From IMG/VR virus record IMGVR_UViG_3300028920_000001, positions 188,001 through 252,000 of that record: DNA of 64,000 bases; one strand, given 5' to 3'. The translations under genes and the position numbers were made by a program. Below, in pieces: positions 29,327 through 36,183 of the stretch; within the stretch, counting starts at the first letter, position 1; each line of letters starts with the position of its first letter. The notes under the pieces were generated by a model, which was not told the DNA's origin, did not search any database, and saw nothing but the letters and a program-made list of their open reading frames with translations. Origin of the DNA: a virus.

Positions 29327-29347
29327 GGGCCGGAGATCATCCGGCCC
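29327..29347. terminator. Hairpin followed by GTATC leader
   Basis: GGGCCGG (29327-29333) pairs with CCGGCCC (29341-29347), then GAGCCGTATCTCTCATC and ATG 29365. Confidence 0.55.
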
Positions 29348-29364
29348 GAGCCGTATCTCTCATC

Positions 29365-29652
29365 ATGGCCAATTCGATTGTTTGTTTCAGGCTCAGAAAA
29401 GGTGAAGCACCGGAGCTTGCTTCACCGACCATCTATCGAAATTGGAAGCGAGCCGTTCGAATCAACCTGGGCACCAAGGGCACCAAGGGACGTTTGGTCC
29501 TCGAAACCCAAAACAGCAAGGTCTTCGAGGCTGACGATTTGATTTGGGTTGGTGACGGATACGGCCCCTGTCATCTGGTTTTCTTGGATGTTGAGGCAGA
29601 CTTCCAAGAAACCTTGGCCTCTATTCGCAAACGAATACCGTCCGCAGATTGA
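29365..29652 (+). CDS. Unknown 95-aa protein
   Basis: Beta-rich (SIVCFRLRKGEAPEL; RAVRINLGTKGTKGRLVLET) with a helix at the end (FQETLASIRKRI). No family recognised. Confidence 0.65.
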   Translation: MANSIVCFRLRKGEAPELASPTIYRNWKRAVRINLGTKGTKGRLVLETQNSKVFEADDLIWVGDGYGPCHLVFLDVEADFQETLASIRKRIPSAD

Positions 29653-29686
29653 CGCACAGCACGCGTATCTTTGACTGGAGGCACAC
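29653..29686 (+). promoter_or_regulatory. GTATC/GGAGG leader
   Basis: GCACGCGTATCTTTGACTGGAGGCACAC then GTG 29687. Member of the repeated leader set; stem weak. Confidence 0.5.
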
Positions 29687-29896
29687 GTGAGAATTAAGGA
29701 CTTGCTCGCCCGGTTAGTGCACTATGATCCTGAAATGGAGGTTGTAGTGGTCAACGAAGAGACTGGCAGGCTGGAAGAGGCTTGCCTCGTCCAGGTTTGT
29801 AACACCAACCTTGTGCCAGACACGGGCGAAGAACAAGAAGGACCATTCCTAGTCATAAACTGGGTGCCAGACTGGGTGCCAGACGAAACTCGGTAA
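29687..29896 (+). CDS. Small phage-type protein, 69 aa (paralogue of 28850)
   Basis: GTG start. MRIKDLLARLVHYDPEMEVV aligns with MRVSQLIDALSKLDQDAFVR. Contains a tandem NWVPDWVPDE at the end. Acidic. Confidence 0.7.
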   Translation: MRIKDLLARLVHYDPEMEVVVVNEETGRLEEACLVQVCNTNLVPDTGEEQEGPFLVINWVPDWVPDETR

Positions 29897-29900
29897 ATCT

Positions 29901-29934
29901 CACGCTAGTCCGCGTATCCGGGACTGGAGGCAAC
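29901..29934 (+). promoter_or_regulatory. Hairpin leader (7-bp stem)
   Basis: CTAGTCC (29905-29911) pairs with GGACTGG (29921-29927; one T-G pair), loop GCGTATCCG, then AGGCAAC and ATG 29935. The 3' arm includes the first GG of GGAGG. Confidence 0.7.
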
Positions 29935-30237
29935 ATGCAGGCTCAGATTCATTCAGCAACATACTGCGACAAAGATGAAGCAGTGTGGTCTGGATACGAC
30001 CCGGATCACGCACACCATGTGTTGACCCCAGAAGGTAGCCTTCTCGTCGTCCGCAACGACGAGGACGGCCCTGTGGTCTTTGCCCTACCCGGGGCCACGA
30101 ACAAGCTTATGGCGGCCGTCGAGCAGTTCCTTTCCCCGGACCCGGCAACGGGAGACGTGAGCTACGACGAGTCTGCATTCGACAGCTCTGCCCACACGGC
30201 AGCCCAGTTGTTGGCGGATTACCTACAAAACAAGTAA
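29935..30237 (+). CDS. Unknown 100-aa protein
   Basis: MQAQIHSATYCDKDEAVWSG, then a strand-rich region (LLVVRNDEDGPVVFALPGAT) and an acidic helical end. No family recognised. Confidence 0.65.
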   Translation: MQAQIHSATYCDKDEAVWSGYDPDHAHHVLTPEGSLLVVRNDEDGPVVFALPGATNKLMAAVEQFLSPDPATGDVSYDESAFDSSAHTAAQLLADYLQNK

Positions 30238-30242
30238 GGAAA

Positions 30243-30281
30243 TCGCGCGTCAGCACGCGTATCCACGTCTGGAGGCAACAC
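30243..30281 (+). promoter_or_regulatory. GTATC/GGAGG leader
   Basis: CAGCACGCGTATCCACGTCTGGAGGCAACAC then GTG 30282. CAG/CTG can pair next to GGAGG. Confidence 0.5.
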
Positions 30282-30503
30282 GTGGATTTGACGATCATCA
30301 TCCTGTACGACGATGGGCTGTGTGAACACTACGTTGGTGCTTGGCCTGGCCCAATCCCTTCGGACGTAAGAAAAAGCCTGGCGAGGCAGTACCGGGCCGT
30401 CATTGACGGCGAACCTGGTTCTCACGAAGAGAATGCTCGTACCATCAGCTTCCGTGAAGTCCGGGCTGGTGCAGGTGATTTGGTCAACATCTGGAACTCG
30501 TAG
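30282..30503 (+). CDS. Unknown 73-aa protein
   Basis: GTG start. MDLTIIILYDDGLCEHYVG; ends EVRAGAGDLVNIWNS. Mixed alpha/beta, no family recognised. Confidence 0.62.
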   Translation: MDLTIIILYDDGLCEHYVGAWPGPIPSDVRKSLARQYRAVIDGEPGSHEENARTISFREVRAGAGDLVNIWNS

Positions 30504-30541
30504 ATTCTACGCAAGCACGTGTATCCGTGACTGGAGGTAAT
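30503..30541 (+). promoter_or_regulatory. GTATC/GGAGG leader
   Basis: CACG (30516-30519) pairs with CGTG (30526-30529) around TGTATC; CTGGAGGTAAT and GTG 30542 follow. Confidence 0.55.
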
Positions 30542-30817
30542 GTGGCGAAACCGAAATACGAAGCACTTCAAATCGACGACGCTTGCTGCGAACTCATCGC
30601 ACTCGACAAGGTAGTCCAAGTCGGATCCTGTCTCATCGGTATACTGGGAGGCAGAGCCGGTCAGTATACGCTCATTGGTCCAGCCGATGAGGTCAAGATG
30701 GTCAAGATGCTCTACGATGAGCACGAAAAGGAACTGAACGCACGGGAAGAGGATTACGACGAAGACGAGGGTGAATGGTTCGATTTGGTTCAAATCGCTC
30801 GTAAAGCGTTAGAGTAA
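30542..30817 (+). CDS. Unknown 91-aa acidic protein
   Basis: GTG 30542 is the start (GGAGG 6 nt upstream), not the earlier in-frame GTG at 30527, which lies inside the leader. AKPKYEALQIDDACCELIAL, ... EDYDEDEGEWFDLVQIARKA. No family recognised. Confidence 0.66.
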   Translation: MAKPKYEALQIDDACCELIALDKVVQVGSCLIGILGGRAGQYTLIGPADEVKMVKMLYDEHEKELNAREEDYDEDEGEWFDLVQIARKALE

Positions 30818-30819
30818 AT

Positions 30820-30855
30820 CACGCGCCAGTATACGTATCCGTGGGTGGAGGCGAC
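30820..30855 (+). promoter_or_regulatory. GTATC/GGAGG leader
   Basis: CGCCAGTATACGTATCCGTGGGTGGAGGCGAC then ATG 30856. CCA/TGG may pair across the loop. Confidence 0.5.
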
Positions 30856-31077
30856 ATGCGATACGTAAGAATCAACTGTAACGTGAGCCCGGCCCGATAC
30901 AGCGGAACCCTATATGCGGGCACTGTGGCCACAGTGCGCGTTGTGAAGAGGTGGCAGCTGAAGATCGAGCTGCATGATGGCAATTGCTACTGGTTATACA
31001 AAGACCAGGTGGACGAAATCACACAGCAGGAATACGCAGCACAGCATCCGGTGATGGAGGCAACACATGAAACCTGA
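30856..31077 (+). CDS. Unknown 73-aa SH3-like protein
   Basis: Start ATG 30856 (the frame from 30841 includes the leader). MRYVRINCNVSPARYSGTLY with TVATVRVVKRWQLKIEL looks like a small beta barrel. DEITQQEYAAQHPVMEAT resembles the I-x-EEY...VM-x arrangement of the shared tail, displaced from the end. Confidence 0.62.
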   Translation: MRYVRINCNVSPARYSGTLYAGTVATVRVVKRWQLKIELHDGNCYWLYKDQVDEITQQEYAAQHPVMEATHET

Positions 31078-31348
31078 GCAAGTTCGCGAAGCGATCGAAG
31101 CGGTCTACGAGGTCCGGGACTATTCGGGTCGTGCCATGTTCGGCAAGCAGTGTGTGGGCATCGAGGTAGATGACCCAACCAAGGCCATACTCGAAATCGT
31201 GGAGGAGTTCTACCGGTCCACGGACACGGAAGAAGAGCCAGGCGCACTTCCGGACTTGTGCTACGAACTGAAGAATCATCGGGTTGATATGATGGGTCTC
31301 GGCAGCATCCTCTACTGGCCCAGCATCCCGTGGGAAGCGGACGAGTAG
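31067..31348 (+). CDS. Unknown 93-aa protein
   Basis: ATG 31067 after GATGGAGGCAACAC, overlapping the previous gene by 11 nt. Helical start (KPEQVREAIEAVYEVRDYSG), acidic centre. No family recognised. Confidence 0.64.
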   Translation: MKPEQVREAIEAVYEVRDYSGRAMFGKQCVGIEVDDPTKAILEIVEEFYRSTDTEEEPGALPDLCYELKNHRVDMMGLGSILYWPSIPWEADE

Positions 31349-31349
31349 A

Positions 31350-31388
31350 TCTCGCGCCAGCACGCGTATCGGTGAGTGGAGGCAACAC
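31350..31388 (+). promoter_or_regulatory. GTATC/GGAGG leader
   Basis: CTCGCGCCAGCACGCGTATCGGTGAGTGGAGGCAACAC then ATG 31389, directly after the previous TAG. One of the closest matches to the leader consensus. Confidence 0.6.
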
Positions 31389-31802
31389 ATGGCGCAGATC
31401 ATCAGCAGGCGAGAGCACCACGAAGAGAAGGTCTACAACCTGGCCTTTCATTGGCGGGACGACCCGGGTGCCGGTTTTTCCTTCCCGTGTGACAAGGACG
31501 GGAACGTGGACGAAGACCACGTTCCCGAGAGCTATTACAAGTGCCTAAGCGGCGAATACGACGTCGTGGCTGATGGGGTAGTCTGCTACACCCATCGGTG
31601 GACGTCGCCAACCGTCATCAGGTGCACTTGTGGCGCAGAGGTGGAACTGTACGGATTCACGAACACCTGCCACGTATGTGAGGCCGACTACAACATGAGC
31701 GGCCAGAGGTTGGCTCCTCGATGCCAATGGGGTGAGGAAACCGGCGAGTCACTGTCGGACATCATGGCTGCGGACACCGACCCATGGGGAGGCGACTACT
31801 GA
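31389..31802 (+). CDS. Zinc-ribbon protein, 137 aa
   Basis: Zinc ligands C79, C81 (RCTCGAEVELYG) and C94, C97 (TNTCHVCEADYN). This GFTNTC...DYNMSGQ-LAPR-QWGEETGE layout is a type seen in many phage and bacterial hypotheticals. N-terminal half is beta-rich. Stop overlaps the next ATG (TGATG). Confidence 0.75.
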   Translation: MAQIISRREHHEEKVYNLAFHWRDDPGAGFSFPCDKDGNVDEDHVPESYYKCLSGEYDVVADGVVCYTHRWTSPTVIRCTCGAEVELYGFTNTCHVCEADYNMSGQRLAPRCQWGEETGESLSDIMAADTDPWGGDY

Positions 31803-32023
31803 TGGCGTGCTATCAGCGTGAACAAACCGGCAACTGCAACCACCATCAGTGTCAGTTCAGTTCGGATACTGATCACGGATACGAATGCGTGGAACTAGCT
31901 TCCGGTTTCTGTGAATGTGGTGAAGACTGCCTCGCCAAGTGTCCTCACTCTTGGCGAACTTCTGCTCGGGCAGAACAGGCAGACACAGCTTTTCGCAGGA
32001 AGTACCCAGAAATCAAATTGTAG
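31802..32023 (+). CDS. Cys-rich 73-aa protein
   Basis: Nine Cys plus several His: CYQREQTGNCNHHQCQF and GFCECGEDCLAKCPHSW. Likely binds one or two zinc ions. Start ATG 31802 is fixed by the TGATG overlap. Confidence 0.68.
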   Translation: MACYQREQTGNCNHHQCQFSSDTDHGYECVELASGFCECGEDCLAKCPHSWRTSARAEQADTAFRRKYPEIKL

Positions 32024-32061
32024 ATCTTGCGCCAATCCGCGTATCCGTGATTGGAGGCAAC
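32022..32061 (+). promoter_or_regulatory. Hairpin leader (perfect 6-bp stem)
   Basis: CCAATC (32032-32037) pairs with GATTGG (32049-32054) around CGCGTATCCGT, then AGGCAAC and ATG 32062. A textbook member of the family. Confidence 0.72.
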
Positions 32062-32271
32062 ATGAGCCACGTCACTCTGAATCAGGAAGAGGCTGAACAA
32101 GCCTCCAACTTCCTGTCTGCATACAGCGCTTACTTGGATAACCACGGATACAAACATGATCCGGATTGGAAGACCAAGATAGACCAAGCTGAAAAGCTGA
32201 TTGATATCCTGGAAGGACGACGACCCTGCGCTGAGTGTGGTTACTACCCTTGCTGTTGTGAGGCGACATGA
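32062..32271 (+). CDS. Unknown 69-aa protein with C-terminal Cys cluster
   Basis: Start set by the leader, so the long upstream frame is ignored. Helical body (NQEEAEQASNFLSAYSAYLD), then PCAECGYYPCCCEAT. ATGA overlap with the next gene. Confidence 0.68.
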   Translation: MSHVTLNQEEAEQASNFLSAYSAYLDNHGYKHDPDWKTKIDQAEKLIDILEGRRPCAECGYYPCCCEAT

Positions 32272-32519
32272 CGTACCAAGTCTTCTATACCAACCACGGA
32301 TACTACAGCTCAGAGCAACCGGTCAATTTCCAGGATGCCCTGACCGTGGCGCGTGCCAGCGGTTTCGAAGCCCGAATCGACAGAGACGGGCAGCCTATTG
32401 GTGCCTGGTCTCCCTTGTACGGCTACAGGTCACTGTTCTACGTCCGGTTCTTCGGGGAGCTACCCACCGAAGCCGAAATTGACGTGGCTTTCGAAGAACT
32501 GAGACAATTCGGCTGGTAG
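32268..32519 (+). CDS. Unknown 83-aa protein
   Basis: MTYQVFYTNHGYYSSEQPVN, then NFQDALTVARASGFEARID, similar in plan to the MKYVI family (strand, helix, strand) but without the tail. Ends FEELRQFGW. Confidence 0.66.
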   Translation: MTYQVFYTNHGYYSSEQPVNFQDALTVARASGFEARIDRDGQPIGAWSPLYGYRSLFYVRFFGELPTEAEIDVAFEELRQFGW

Positions 32520-32558
32520 ATTTCACGCTAGGCGTTGTATCCTTGACCGGAGGCGACG
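32520..32558 (+). promoter_or_regulatory. GTATC/GGAGG leader
   Basis: ATTTCACGCTAGGCGTTGTATCCTTGACCGGAGGCGACG then ATG 32559. Confidence 0.5.
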
Positions 32559-32711
32559 ATGGCACGGACCCAGAAGCAGACCAAACCCCGGAAGACCCGC
32601 AATATGATCGCCTTCGGGCTGATCGTCCAGGGTCGAAATCGGGTGATGCGTGACCGGCGTAAGCGCCGACCTGGCGATCGTACCGACAACTGGCGCAAGG
32701 AGCTGGACTGA
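32559..32711 (+). CDS. Small basic protein, 50 aa
   Basis: MARTQKQTKPRKTRNMIAFG and VMRDRRKRRPGDRTDNWRKE: about one third Lys/Arg. Looks like a small nucleic-acid binding protein. Its stop overlaps the next start (TGATG). Confidence 0.6.
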   Translation: MARTQKQTKPRKTRNMIAFGLIVQGRNRVMRDRRKRRPGDRTDNWRKELD

Positions 32712-32896
32712 TGCGAATCAAGCTTGGTGATCTTGTCAGAGTGGTTCAAGGAAGAAGGACGTGCAGCACTCACGAGCTGGCACGTTTGCTTCTGGAGCTA
32801 CCGGAGACCCCTATCCGAAAAGTGGAGCAGACCGTAGCTTGGTCCGGTCCTCTAGCAAAGGAAGAGGACGTCCAGATTGGCGTCCGAGCTTGGTAA
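32711..32896 (+). CDS. Unknown 61-aa protein
   Basis: MRIKLGDLVRVVQGRRTCST then a helix and ...EEDVQIGVRAW. The start resembles the MRIKDLL family. Overlaps the previous stop. Confidence 0.58.
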   Translation: MRIKLGDLVRVVQGRRTCSTHELARLLLELPETPIRKVEQTVAWSGPLAKEEDVQIGVRAW

Positions 32897-32941
32897 GTTC
32901 ATTCCGTCCAATCGTCGAAGGCATTTGGAAAGGACTAACCC

Positions 32942-33142
32942 GTGGGAGCAAAGCTGACGATTGAGCAAGACCGTCTTGGTTGGTGGTGTGCGTACGAGCA
33001 CAGCCCGATTCCAGGCCAAGGAAAACGCATCGTCGTTGCCCGTAAGGACCGGAAGGAAGCAGAACGCGATGCCCGGACGTTCCTCAAGAAGGAACGTGAT
33101 GGGTCTATCTTCAAAGCAGAGCGATCGGTGGTGGGCGCGTAG
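32942..33142 (+). CDS. Unknown 66-aa basic protein
   Basis: GTG 32942. MGAKLTIEQDRLGWWCAYEH, then VVARKDRKEAERDARTFLKK; strand-strand-helix. No family recognised. Confidence 0.6.
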   Translation: MGAKLTIEQDRLGWWCAYEHSPIPGQGKRIVVARKDRKEAERDARTFLKKERDGSIFKAERSVVGA

Positions 33143-33175
33143 ATCGCCAGTCATCTGGCGTAAAGGCGAACATGA
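33136..33175 (+). repeat. 40-nt leader repeat, copy 1
   Basis: Identical to 33459-33498. Contains the stop TAG, CGCCAG-TCAT-CTGGCG (33145-33160), then TAAAGGCGAAC and ATG 33172. A hairpin leader variant using AAGGCG rather than GGAGG. Confidence 0.7.
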
Positions 33176-33465
33176 CACTGCATGAACAACTTAAGACCCT
33201 GAATGATGATTTCGGGGTTGTCACTCACACCCGTGACAAGGATGAATTCAGCAGTGGGGAATTGTGGGACAACCTCGTATATACCTGCTTGCAAAGGCAG
33301 AGGCATGAACAAGTGCATCTTTCCTTTGTGATTAGGTATGATGCGTTGGGTGTTGTTGCCTATGACACCGTAGTCACGACCAAAATGATCACTCAGGAGC
33401 AAGCTCGTCAGTACCTTGACTTACTGAATCAAGTCACTGAAAAGGAAGAACAAGAAGACGCGTAG
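33172..33465 (+). CDS. Unknown 97-aa protein
   Basis: MTLHEQLKTLNDDFGVVTHT, beta strands (VHLSFVIRYDALGVVAYDTV), then a helix ending EKEEQEDA. No family recognised. Confidence 0.65.
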   Translation: MTLHEQLKTLNDDFGVVTHTRDKDEFSSGELWDNLVYTCLQRQRHEQVHLSFVIRYDALGVVAYDTVVTTKMITQEQARQYLDLLNQVTEKEEQEDA

Positions 33466-33498
33466 ATCGCCAGTCATCTGGCGTAAAGGCGAACATGA
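33459..33498 (+). repeat. 40-nt leader repeat, copy 2
   Basis: Exact copy of 33136-33175 with hairpin CGCCAG/CTGGCG at 33468-33483; ATG 33495 follows. Identity stops at the first codons of each gene. Confidence 0.7.
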
Positions 33499-33944
33499 GG
33501 CAGGCATTGATCACGGCAAGTCAGCAGAAGCCACTTCCGCCTTGGGTGCGGGATGTGGCAGATGCCGCCAGGGCTGGCGGAACTCTTGTTCCGGAATCCA
33601 CCTGGACCTGGCTTGGTGCCTGGCTGGCCACCCTAGCGGAAACCGAGCTGGACCTAGAGGATTGTCTCCCTCAGATCCTGTCGGCCGAATTCATCTATCT
33701 CCAGAACCACGCTAGATCCCAGGACCACCGAGAGTGGATCGAGGACCAGCTTCACCGAATCCAGGACGAAAACCCGGGCCAAACTGTTTGGTTCATTCCG
33801 GTTGACGAGCTGCTCTGCCTCCATCTGCAGGATGAGTACGGCAGTGACGGAATCCAGCTGGAGCGACTGGTGTTCGTGGGGACCGAACCCGAGCTACTTG
33901 CGGCCATTCATCAATTGACGCACGTCGACCTGCCGGTGCCGTAA
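33495..33944 (+). CDS. Unknown 149-aa protein
   Basis: Alpha-rich, with a Trp cluster (STWTWLGAWLATLAETELDL) and HREWIEDQLHRIQDENPGQ. No family recognised, no tail. Confidence 0.66.
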   Translation: MRQALITASQQKPLPPWVRDVADAARAGGTLVPESTWTWLGAWLATLAETELDLEDCLPQILSAEFIYLQNHARSQDHREWIEDQLHRIQDENPGQTVWFIPVDELLCLHLQDEYGSDGIQLERLVFVGTEPELLAAIHQLTHVDLPVP

Positions 33945-33959
33945 ACACAAGAGGAAAGC

Positions 33960-34211
33960 ATGGCTGAAGCTGTTCGTCACCCGTACGATTTATGGGATGT
34001 CCTCAAAGGCCGAGTCATCGTGGCGGCAGATGAATGCAAAAGTCTGTTCGTCACCTGGAACCGGTCAGACACCTTTCAGGTCTTCTACGTAGATAAAGGA
34101 TTCGAGGACGTAACGTACCGCGAATGTCAAATTGCAACCGGATTCGACGTCCCAAGAAACGATCTCGAAGCGGCAATCCACGTCGCCGAGCAGCTTCTAC
34201 GAGAAAGCTAG
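33960..34211 (+). CDS. Unknown 83-aa protein
   Basis: ATG 33960 after GAGGAAAGC. MAEAVRHPYDLWDVLKGRVI, then strands (FQVFYVDKGFEDVTYRE) and the helix ...HVAEQLLRES. Ends in -ES like the tail but lacks IM. Confidence 0.64.
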   Translation: MAEAVRHPYDLWDVLKGRVIVAADECKSLFVTWNRSDTFQVFYVDKGFEDVTYRECQIATGFDVPRNDLEAAIHVAEQLLRES

Positions 34212-34309
34212 GCAGGTGTGATTGGTGCGGAGGCCGAATCGTTGAGGGTGACGAGGTTCACCCCGGTTATCGAGGCTGGCCCTGTTGCGAAGACTGTAAG
34301 GCGGTGTGA
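34124..34309 (+). CDS. Small zinc protein; start uncertain
   Basis: The C-terminal 33 residues, GRCDWCGGRIVEGDEVHPGY and CCEDCKAV, form a convincing CxxC...CxxC zinc module. The first ~28 residues from ATG 34124 are Arg-rich and overlap the previous gene, so the true start may be a non-ATG codon near 34190-34210. GTGA overlap with the next gene. Confidence 0.5.
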   Translation: MSNCNRIRRPKKRSRSGNPRRRAASTRKLGRCDWCGGRIVEGDEVHPGYRGWPCCEDCKAV

Positions 34310-34551
34310 TGGCTGTCGAGTACTTGATCGGTGAGGTTCCAGGAAGCGTGGAGGAACGGGTGGCGTTGGTAGACAGCGTTACCAGCGTCTGTGTGCCGGT
34401 TCACACCTTCAGAAGCCCGGAAGCGGCCGAGGATTTTCTCACGTACGTACGTGAAAACCAAGCTGGTGTTGACGTACGCCAGCTCAACCAACGGACCCTC
34501 AGCGGTTTGTGGAACAATTGGTGGGAAGAACGCGGCAAATCCCTGGCATAG
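34306..34551 (+). CDS. Unknown 81-aa protein
   Basis: GTG 34306 or ATG 34309. AVEYLIGEVPGSVEERVALV then FRSPEAAEDFLTYVREN: the strand-helix plan of the MKYVI family, with SPEAAEDF like the SREEAE segment; no tail. Confidence 0.64.
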   Translation: MMAVEYLIGEVPGSVEERVALVDSVTSVCVPVHTFRSPEAAEDFLTYVRENQAGVDVRQLNQRTLSGLWNNWWEERGKSLA

Positions 34552-34587
34552 GGTTTAAAGAAATATATACCATATATTGCTGCCATC

Positions 34588-34665
34588 ATGGCCTCTGATG
34601 CGGTCTTGACCGCAATCATTTTGGTAGGAAGTTGGTACCGACTCTCGCGTAAGCCAGCTGCCTAG
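34588..34665 (+). CDS. Possible 25-aa membrane peptide
   Basis: MASDAVLTAIILVGSWYRLS then RKPAA. One short hydrophobic helix. No ribosome-binding site; AATATATACCATATATTG just upstream resembles the AT-rich promoter-like motif. Confidence 0.25.
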   Translation: MASDAVLTAIILVGSWYRLSRKPAA

Positions 34666-34681
34666 TCGCGTATCCAACAAC

Positions 34682-34855
34682 ATGACGAGGCTACTCATAG
34701 CTCTGTTAGTGGCAGTTGGGCTTTACATCTTGCTGTTCATCTTCTTACCCATCACCCAGGAAACGGCCGTCGTCATCCCCCTACTCGGCAAGTTCGAGTG
34801 GTCCTTTGGTGGGCTAGGGTGTACGGGCATTTTCGCGATCATTATGGGGAAGTGA
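34682..34855 (+). CDS. Small membrane protein, 57 aa, two TM helices
   Basis: MTRLLIALLVAVGLYILLFI (TM1) and GGLGCTGIFAIIMGK (TM2). CGCGTATCCAACAAC precedes the ATG: the GTATC part of the leader without GGAGG. Could be a spanin or holin-type accessory by size only. Confidence 0.6.
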   Translation: MTRLLIALLVAVGLYILLFIFLPITQETAVVIPLLGKFEWSFGGLGCTGIFAIIMGK

Positions 34856-34890
34856 GCGTAAATTTTAGGGTGGGGATCGTAGAAAAACCT

Positions 34891-35283
34891 ATGCTAAGAT
34901 TCGCTGCGATATATATCCTAACCATCGTTGTCAGTCTCCCATTGATGATTGCGGGAGGAGTGTGGGCAGCGCAAGCATACTTAGAACATAAGCAAGAAAT
35001 ATCTACCCAGGAGCCAGCTCCATTACCTGTCCTAGTTCTTCCTAAGACTACTACAGTCTCGGCTCCCTCGGCTCAGCCAACTGCCTCTGCAAAGCCGGCT
35101 CGAGAGAAACCTAAGCTCCACCCGACCAAGCCACGTTTTATCCGTAAAGCTCCCAAGCGGAAGCACGGACCGTGCTTTTACGGGGCGAATGGTCAATGCT
35201 ATCCGATAGACGCCTACTCAAACTGGCGTGCAACACCAGTGATGCGTCCAGACGGCACCTATCCGGAGCCCGGCGAATACTGA
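34891..35283 (+). CDS. Membrane-anchored Pro/Ala/Lys-rich protein, 130 aa
   Basis: TM helix at residues 4-27 (FAAIYILTIVVSLPLMIAGG), then a Pro-rich linker (PAPLPVLVLPKTTTVSAPSA) and a basic stretch (KPKLHPTKPRFIRKAPKRK), with GPCFYGANGQCYP near the end, possibly a disulfide loop. GTG 34852, overlapping the previous stop, is an alternative start. Resembles periplasm-exposed phage proteins in plan. Confidence 0.62.
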   Translation: MLRFAAIYILTIVVSLPLMIAGGVWAAQAYLEHKQEISTQEPAPLPVLVLPKTTTVSAPSAQPTASAKPAREKPKLHPTKPRFIRKAPKRKHGPCFYGANGQCYPIDAYSNWRATPVMRPDGTYPEPGEY

Positions 35284-35422
35284 GATAGTCGTCCTCCTAC
35301 GGGCGTGCCACGGGTTGGTTACCGCTGGCCGGCCAAGGCACCAATATGCTGTGGTCTTGGACACCGCTGCACATATGATACTGTAGTGATAGCGGACGGC
35401 TATCCCACTTGAGTGTACGCTT

Positions 35423-35452
35423 GAGCCCGGCCAACTTCCGTCAGCCGGGCTC
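35423..35452. terminator. Bidirectional terminator between convergent genes
   Basis: GAGCCCGGC (35423-35431) pairs with GCCGGGCTC (35444-35452). Located 20 nt past the stop of the leftward gene and 140 nt past the rightward one. The rest of 35284-35422 shows no gene. Confidence 0.65.
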
Positions 35453-35472
35453 TGTGGGTTGGGTTGTCGGGA

Positions 35473-35874
35473 TCAGACCCCGAACTTCTCGTGAATCTGG
35501 GCGGCAGCTTCGTCGTCCAAGCAGGCCGTCTGCTCTGCTCGGTAGTGGGCCGTCAACTGCTTGCTGTACTTGCAGACGATCCCTTCGATCTTGCCGGACT
35601 CTTCCTCGGTCAGCTCCTCACCTGCGATCACCTTCTCGGCCAGCCGGCTGCCGTTCACGGCATGGCTGCTCATGAAGCCACGCTTGTTCTTCCACTTGGT
35701 GTCTTTGGTCTCCCGCTCGTCCTCGGTCTGCCGGCGATACAGGACCAGCAGGCACTGCAGGCGGAAGTCTGCGTCGTCGGCCAGCCGTTCGGCGACCTGC
35801 TTCTTGGTGACGTAGGGGTAGCTGTTGTTGGCTGCGGGGTTGATCGCGAAAGTCGGAATCTTGGTGTCGGTCAT
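35473..35874 (-). CDS. GFMSSHAV-family protein 3, 133 aa
   Basis: ATG 35874 after GGAGGCAACGACA. Core: VTKKQVAERLADDADFRLQC, LVLYRRQTEDERETKDTKWK, KRGFMSSHAVNGSRLAEKVI, KYSKQLTAHYRAEQ. Close paralogue of protein 2, sharing ETKDTK-KN-RGFMSSHAV. Alone on its strand. Confidence 0.78.
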   Translation of the reverse strand: MTDTKIPTFAINPAANNSYPYVTKKQVAERLADDADFRLQCLLVLYRRQTEDERETKDTKWKNKRGFMSSHAVNGSRLAEKVIAGEELTEEESGKIEGIVCKYSKQLTAHYRAEQTACLDDEAAAQIHEKFGV

Positions 35875-35898
35875 TGTCGTTGCCTCCAGCCAAGGATA
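35875..35898 (-). promoter_or_regulatory. GTATC/GGAGG leader of GFMSSHAV-3
   Basis: On the minus strand: CTCCGTATCCTTGGCTGGAGGCAACGACA then ATG 35874. Confidence 0.55.
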
Positions 35899-35978
35899 CG
35901 GAGTTCGACCCGAGACCTACGCAGGGAATCTGTCGCGAAGCGTGAATCGGCCGGCTGGTCCGGATTTCGGACAGATCT

Positions 35979-36040
35979 CCCCGAAGCGTGTCTACTCCGT
36001 CCGGATTTACGGCCTTGTGCCGGGTCACCGTCCGCTTCAA
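35979..36040 (-). ncRNA. Conserved structured RNA element, copy 2 (riboswitch-like)
   Basis: GAAGCG/CGCTTC closing stem (35983-36038), internal CGGC-ACAAG-GCCG hairpin, conserved GACGGT, CCGGACG and AGTAG. Same 56-nt length as copy 1 with base changes that keep pairing. A second small hairpin, GTCCG-AAATC-CGGAC, follows downstream on the minus strand. Lies 109 nt before GFMSSHAV-3. Confidence 0.65.
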
Positions 36041-36075
36041 AGATAAGTACGTAAAGATAAGGAAGATCTGCACCG

Positions 36076-36183
36076 ATGACTGCCGCTGCGAGGTGGTTTT
36101 CCCACGGCTTCTTCGGCCCGTTCGGTTCTAGAAACCGCACGGTTGCCATCGGTGCAGTGAAGTATACGAAGTGGCCACCATGA
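36076..36183 (+). CDS. Possible 35-aa protein
   Basis: MTAAARWFSHGFFGPFGSRN then RTVAIGAVKYTKWPP. Overlaps the next small frame by ATGA. No ribosome-binding site seen; low support. Confidence 0.28.
   Translation: MTAAARWFSHGFFGPFGSRNRTVAIGAVKYTKWPP

Noticed and set aside
35464-36054. 196-codon rightward frame opposite GFMSSHAV-3
   Set aside because: Antisense shadow of the real gene and the RNA element.
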